A stretch of 8,439 nucleotides of DNA from an uncultured Ruminococcus sp. (GTDB taxonomy: Bacteria; Bacillota_A; Clostridia; Oscillospirales; Ruminococcaceae). The translations under genes and the position numbers were made by a program. The stretch spans positions 1-8,439 of the forward strand of contig CAMOXW010000081.1 in the NCBI GenBank assembly GCA_946629405.1. Reading direction: 5' to 3'. Within the stretch, counting starts at the first letter, position 1, and every line of letters begins with the position of its first letter. Under the pieces are notes generated by a model. That model ran no database searches and was not told the DNA's origin. It saw nothing but the letters and a program-made list of their open reading frames with translations. Shown here piece by piece: positions 6,484 to 8,439 of this stretch.

Positions 6484-7284
6484 TCAGTCCGCAAATTTGC
6501 TTTTCAGGTCGAATGTGTGGTCGAGCGGTCCGCTTCCGTGACCGAGGTCGAGCATGGCTCCAAGTGCGCCGCTTATGTAGTCCTTAGCCCTCTGAATTGC
6601 TTCCGGAAGGCCGTGGCCTTTGGCAAGATTTGCGGCGATCGCACTTGAAAGAGTGCAGCCTGTACCGTGGGTATTCGGGTTGTCTATGCGCTTTCCGGTG
6701 AACCAGTGGTGCGAACCGTTGAGGCGGTAGAGAATGTCGTTTGCCTCGCTTGTACCGTGTCCGCCCTTGACAAGGACGTTGCAGCCGAATTTTTCGGTGA
6801 TGATCTGTGCAGCGGCGGTCATGTCCTTCTCGTCCTTTATCGTCATTCCGGCAAGCAGTTCAGCCTCCGGGATGTTCGGTGTAGCAAGTGCTGCTATCGG
6901 CAGAAGCTCGCGTTCAAGCGCCTCATAAGCCTCGTCCGAGGTAAGCTTCGAGCCGCTTGTTGCAATTGCAACAGGGTCAACTATTATGTTCTCTGCGGAG
7001 TAGAACCTGAGCCTTTCAGCAATTACCTCCACCAGAGCGGCATCTGAGACCATTCCTATCTTTACGGCATCCGGACGTATATCCTCGAATACCGCGTCTA
7101 TCTGGGACTTCAGGAACTCCGGCGTTACCGTGCTTACCGCCCGCACACCGAGCGTATTCTGTGCAGTAAGAGCTGTTACGGCGCTCATCGCAAATACCCC
7201 GTTCATGGTCATTGCCTTGATATCAGCCTGTATCCCTGCGCCTCCGGAGCTGTCGCTCCCCGCTATTGTCAATGCTGTCTTCAT
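6484..7284 (-). CDS. thiD: Hydroxymethylpyrimidine / phosphomethylpyrimidine kinase
   Basis: This 266-residue ribokinase-fold enzyme phosphorylates HMP to HMP-P and HMP-P to HMP-PP, the form used by ThiE. The N-terminal motif is [15 protein letters not shown] (7-21). [14 protein letters not shown] (101-114), [10 protein letters not shown] (135-144) and VLVKGGH (170-176) follow. [15 protein letters not shown] near 204-218 contains the anion-hole GTGC (207-210). Length is typical for a single-domain ThiD, with no fused ThiE or TenA domain. The start is well supported by GAGGAGG at 7290-7296, 5 nt upstream. A 218-bp spacer filled with repeats separates it from thiE, unlike the close spacing to thiC. 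Some family members also phosphorylate pyridoxal; the neighbours argue for the thiamine role. Confidence 0.96.
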   Translation of the reverse strand: MKTALTIAGSDSSGGAGIQADIKAMTMNGVFAMSAVTALTAQNTLGVRAVSTVTPEFLKSQIDAVFEDIRPDAVKIGMVSDAALVEVIAERLRFYSAENIIVDPVAIATSGSKLTSDEAYEALERELLPIAALATPNIPEAELLAGMTIKDEKDMTAAAQIITEKFGCNVLVKGGHGTSEANDILYRLNGSHHWFTGKRIDNPNTHGTGCTLSSAIAANLAKGHGLPEAIQRAKDYISGALGAMLDLGHGSGPLDHTFDLKSKFAD

Positions 7285-7299
7285 ATTGACCTCCTCTTT

Positions 7300-7362
7300 A
7301 GTTGGCAGTAAGTAGTGATTAGTAAGTAGTAAGTAGTGAGTAGTTATTAGTGCTTAGTGGTT
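7300..7362 (+). repeat. Nine tandem heptamers, consensus AGTNNNT
   Basis: Starting just upstream of the thiD ribosome binding site, the + strand reads in strict 7-bp register: AGTTGGC, AGTAAGT, AGTGATT, AGTAAGT, AGTAAGT, AGTGAGT, AGTTATT, AGTGCTT, AGTGGTT. AGT is kept in all nine units and T ends the last eight, while the middle positions drift. The run carries no coding frame of its own. It would lie in the leader of thiD on the thiamine transcript. Confidence 0.85.
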
Positions 7363-7365
7363 CGT

Positions 7366-7389
7366 AGGGGACGGCTTCCTCGACGTCCC
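7366..7389. repeat. Small inverted repeat between the two heptamer runs
   Basis: GGGACG (7368-7373) and CGTCCC (7384-7389) form a 6-bp stem around a 10-nt loop. The 9-mer AGGGGACGG (7366-7374) also occurs at 2165-2173, as an arm of the large palindromic element. It looks like a remnant or module of the same repeat family, although a 9-mer alone is weak evidence. Confidence 0.45.
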
Positions 7390-7397
7390 GCGGCAGA

Positions 7398-7511
7398 AGT
7401 TTAGAGTTTAGAGTTGAGAGTTGTGGAGTTCGCTTCGCTCACATATTTAAATATTATCGCCGTAAGGCGATACCATAACTTTCAACTTTAAACTTTCAAC
7501 TCTCAACTCAA
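7398..7511. repeat. Inverted element with heptamer-repeat arms, overlapping the thiE stop
   Basis: The left arm is four heptamers (AGTTTAG twice, AGTTGAG, AGTTGTG; 7398-7425). The right arm is five heptamers in the opposite sense (AACTTTC, AACTTTA, AACTTTC, AACTCTC, AACTCAA; 7477-7511), so the arms are complementary repeats of one unit close to AGTTKAG. The centre holds the palindrome ATATTTAAATAT (7443-7454) and a 7-bp hairpin with a GTAA loop (7455-7472). The right arm runs into thiE, and the thiE stop codon lies within it. An insertion of a non-autonomous repeat is the simplest reading. No flanking duplication was identified. Confidence 0.7.
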
Positions 7512-8141
7512 ATAATTACGAATTAATGCTGAAAGCTCTGCCGCCGCAGCACGAACGTCGTCCTGGGCGAATATTGCGGAGACCACAGCAATGCCAGCCT
7601 GTCCGCAGCCGGCTGTTTCATGCAGGTTTTCAGCCGTGATACCGCCTATTGCGACTGCGGGGATGCTTACAGAGGCGCATATCTCAGCAAGCAGCTCAGG
7701 AGTTATCCTGAGGGCATTTTTCTTGGTCGGCGAAGGAAAAACCGCGCCTACTCCGAGATAGTCAGCTCCCGAAGCCTCTGCGAGCTTCGCCTGCTGAACG
7801 GTCTTAGCCGTTGCTCCTATTATAAAGTCATCCCCGGCAGCCCGGCGTATCTCAGCCACAGGAGCGTCCTCGATTCCCACATGAACGCCGTCCGCGCCGC
7901 TTTTCAGGGCAGCCTGCCAGTTGTCGTTGATGATGAGGGGAACTCCGTGCGCCGCGCAGACCCTTCTGAGCGCCCTTGCTTCGGCGATAAGCTCGTCCTC
8001 CGGGAGTCCCTTTTCGCGGAGCTGAACACAGGTCACACCGCCGAGTATTGCCAGCTCGACCTGCTCTGCGAGGTCGCGCCCGCGAAGGCACTCCCGGTCG
8101 GTAATGGCGTAAAGTTTCAGTGAATTTCTGTCAAGCTTCAT
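7503..8141 (-). CDS. thiE: Thiamine-phosphate synthase
   Basis: This 212-residue TIM-barrel enzyme couples HMP-PP with thiazole phosphate carboxylate to give thiamine phosphate. Motifs in order are LYAITDR (10-16), VQLREK (39-44, pyrophosphate-binding Arg and Lys), LIINDN (69-74), GVHVG (85-89), GATAKT (109-114), YLGVGAVFPSPTKK (128-141), AIGGI, and GIAVVSAI near the end. The serine usually found in the fifth motif (GVSAHT-type) is Thr111 here, a mild change. ATG 8139-8141 is preferred over the ATG at 8162 because GGAGG (8147-8151) lies 5 nt upstream of it. It overlaps tenI by 11 bp. The last codons and stop fall inside a heptamer repeat arm, so the C-terminus may have been altered by insertion, but the catalytic part is intact. 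Confidence 0.95.
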   Translation of the reverse strand: MKLDRNSLKLYAITDRECLRGRDLAEQVELAILGGVTCVQLREKGLPEDELIAEARALRRVCAAHGVPLIINDNWQAALKSGADGVHVGIEDAPVAEIRRAAGDDFIIGATAKTVQQAKLAEASGADYLGVGAVFPSPTKKNALRITPELLAEICASVSIPAVAIGGITAENLHETAGCGQAGIAVVSAIFAQDDVRAAAAELSALIRNYLS

Positions 8142-8439
8142 GTATACCTCCGAATCCGGCAAGATATTTTTCAGGGTCAGTACACCTCATAAGCCCGCTC
8201 ATGACGCACGCTCCGGCAGCACCGCACTCCCGGACGCTGCCTATATTTTCCGGCGAAATACCGCCGATAGCGTAGACCGGTATGCTCACCGCGCCGCTCA
8301 CCTCGCGGAGAAAGGCAAGTCCCCGCGGCGGCAGACCTTTTTTGCAGTCTGTGGCGAAAACGTGCCCGGCAGTCACATAAGCCGCACCGAGCTCTTCAGC
8401 CTCAGCAGCGTCCTCAGCCGAGTGGCAGGAAGCTCCGAT
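8131..8439 (-). CDS. tenI: TenI-like thiazole tautomerase, C-terminal part
   Basis: The gene enters from beyond the right edge; 102 codons and the TGA stop are visible. It is a ThiE-superfamily TIM-barrel protein, but it carries TenI features: IGASCHSAEDA at the visible start, then AGHVFATDCKKGLPPRGL, then IPVYAIGGISPENI and GACVMSGLM. The GHVF.TDCKKGL stretch closely resembles B. subtilis TenI, which aromatises the thiazole carboxylate phosphate made by ThiG. ThiE itself has VFPSPTKK at this place, as the neighbour does, so this is the paralogue and not a second thiamine-phosphate synthase. The reading frame stays open to the edge. The GTG at 8374-8376 is not a start, since conserved sequence continues upstream of it. 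It overlaps thiE by 11 bp. Confidence 0.82.
   Translation of the reverse strand: MGASCHSAEDAAEAEELGAAYVTAGHVFATDCKKGLPPRGLAFLREVSGAVSIPVYAIGGISPENIGSVRECGAAGACVMSGLMRCTDPEKYLAGFGGIHEA
8147..8151 (-). promoter_or_regulatory. Ribosome binding site fixing the thiE start
   Basis: GGAGG on the - strand lies inside the 3' end of tenI, 5 nt before ATG 8141. The alternative ATG at 8162 is seven codons upstream, and residues between the two (PDSEVY) are not part of the ThiE fold. Confidence 0.75.

Noticed and set aside
4928..6541. Open frame of 537 codons on the + strand, opposite thiC
   Set aside because: It crosses the promoter region, the palindromic element, the thiC terminator and all of thiC in antisense. 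The product shows no family features, so it is a compositional shadow.
7285..7502. TPP riboswitch or CRISPR array in the thiE-thiD spacer
   Set aside because: No THI-box core such as CTGAGA near ACCTGA was seen. The repeats are 7 bp long without spacers, so they do not fit a CRISPR array.

Overview
The window looks like chromosomal DNA of a clostridial Firmicute, most likely a Ruminococcus-like member of the Oscillospiraceae. This placement is inferred from protein character (EF-Tu tail, short-form ThiC, BcrA-like ABC ATPase, a GH26-like hydrolase) and from the palindromic spacer elements; no database comparison was possible. Gene content is mostly ordinary housekeeping and vitamin metabolism. 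No CRISPR array, transposase, phage gene, rRNA or tRNA was recognised.

Left part, + strand: the last 60 codons of tuf (EF-Tu) and its intrinsic terminator. A two-gene ABC exporter operon follows, a BcrA-like ATPase overlapping an ABC-2 type six-helix permease. It ends in a 275-bp spacer occupied by an elaborate palindromic element, which also serves the converging operon from the right.

Middle part, - strand: a three-gene unit read from about 4.9 kb down to 2.25 kb. It has a consensus sigma-A-type promoter (TTGACA, 17 bp, TATAAT), then a cytoplasmic GH26-like glycoside hydrolase, a Nudix hydrolase and ispD (MEP isoprenoid pathway). The genes are 6 bp apart or overlap by 4 bp, so they are probably co-transcribed. 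Why a glycosidase leads an ispD operon is not obvious.

Right part, - strand: a thiamine biosynthesis cluster in transcription order tenI (cut by the window edge), thiE, thiD, thiC, ending in a hairpin terminator just after thiC. ThiC makes HMP-P, ThiD phosphorylates it to HMP-PP, ThiE joins HMP-PP to thiazole phosphate to give thiamine phosphate, and TenI supplies the aromatic thiazole tautomer. The cluster's promoter, and any TPP riboswitch, would lie beyond the right edge.

The main unexplained structure is non-coding. All three larger spacers (about 1971-2246, 4880-5149 and 7285-7502) hold palindromic, probably mobile or formerly mobile elements. The first folds on paper into a four-way junction with no unpaired base at the junction. 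The third combines two families of 7-bp tandem repeats, and one repeat arm supplies the stop codon of thiE.
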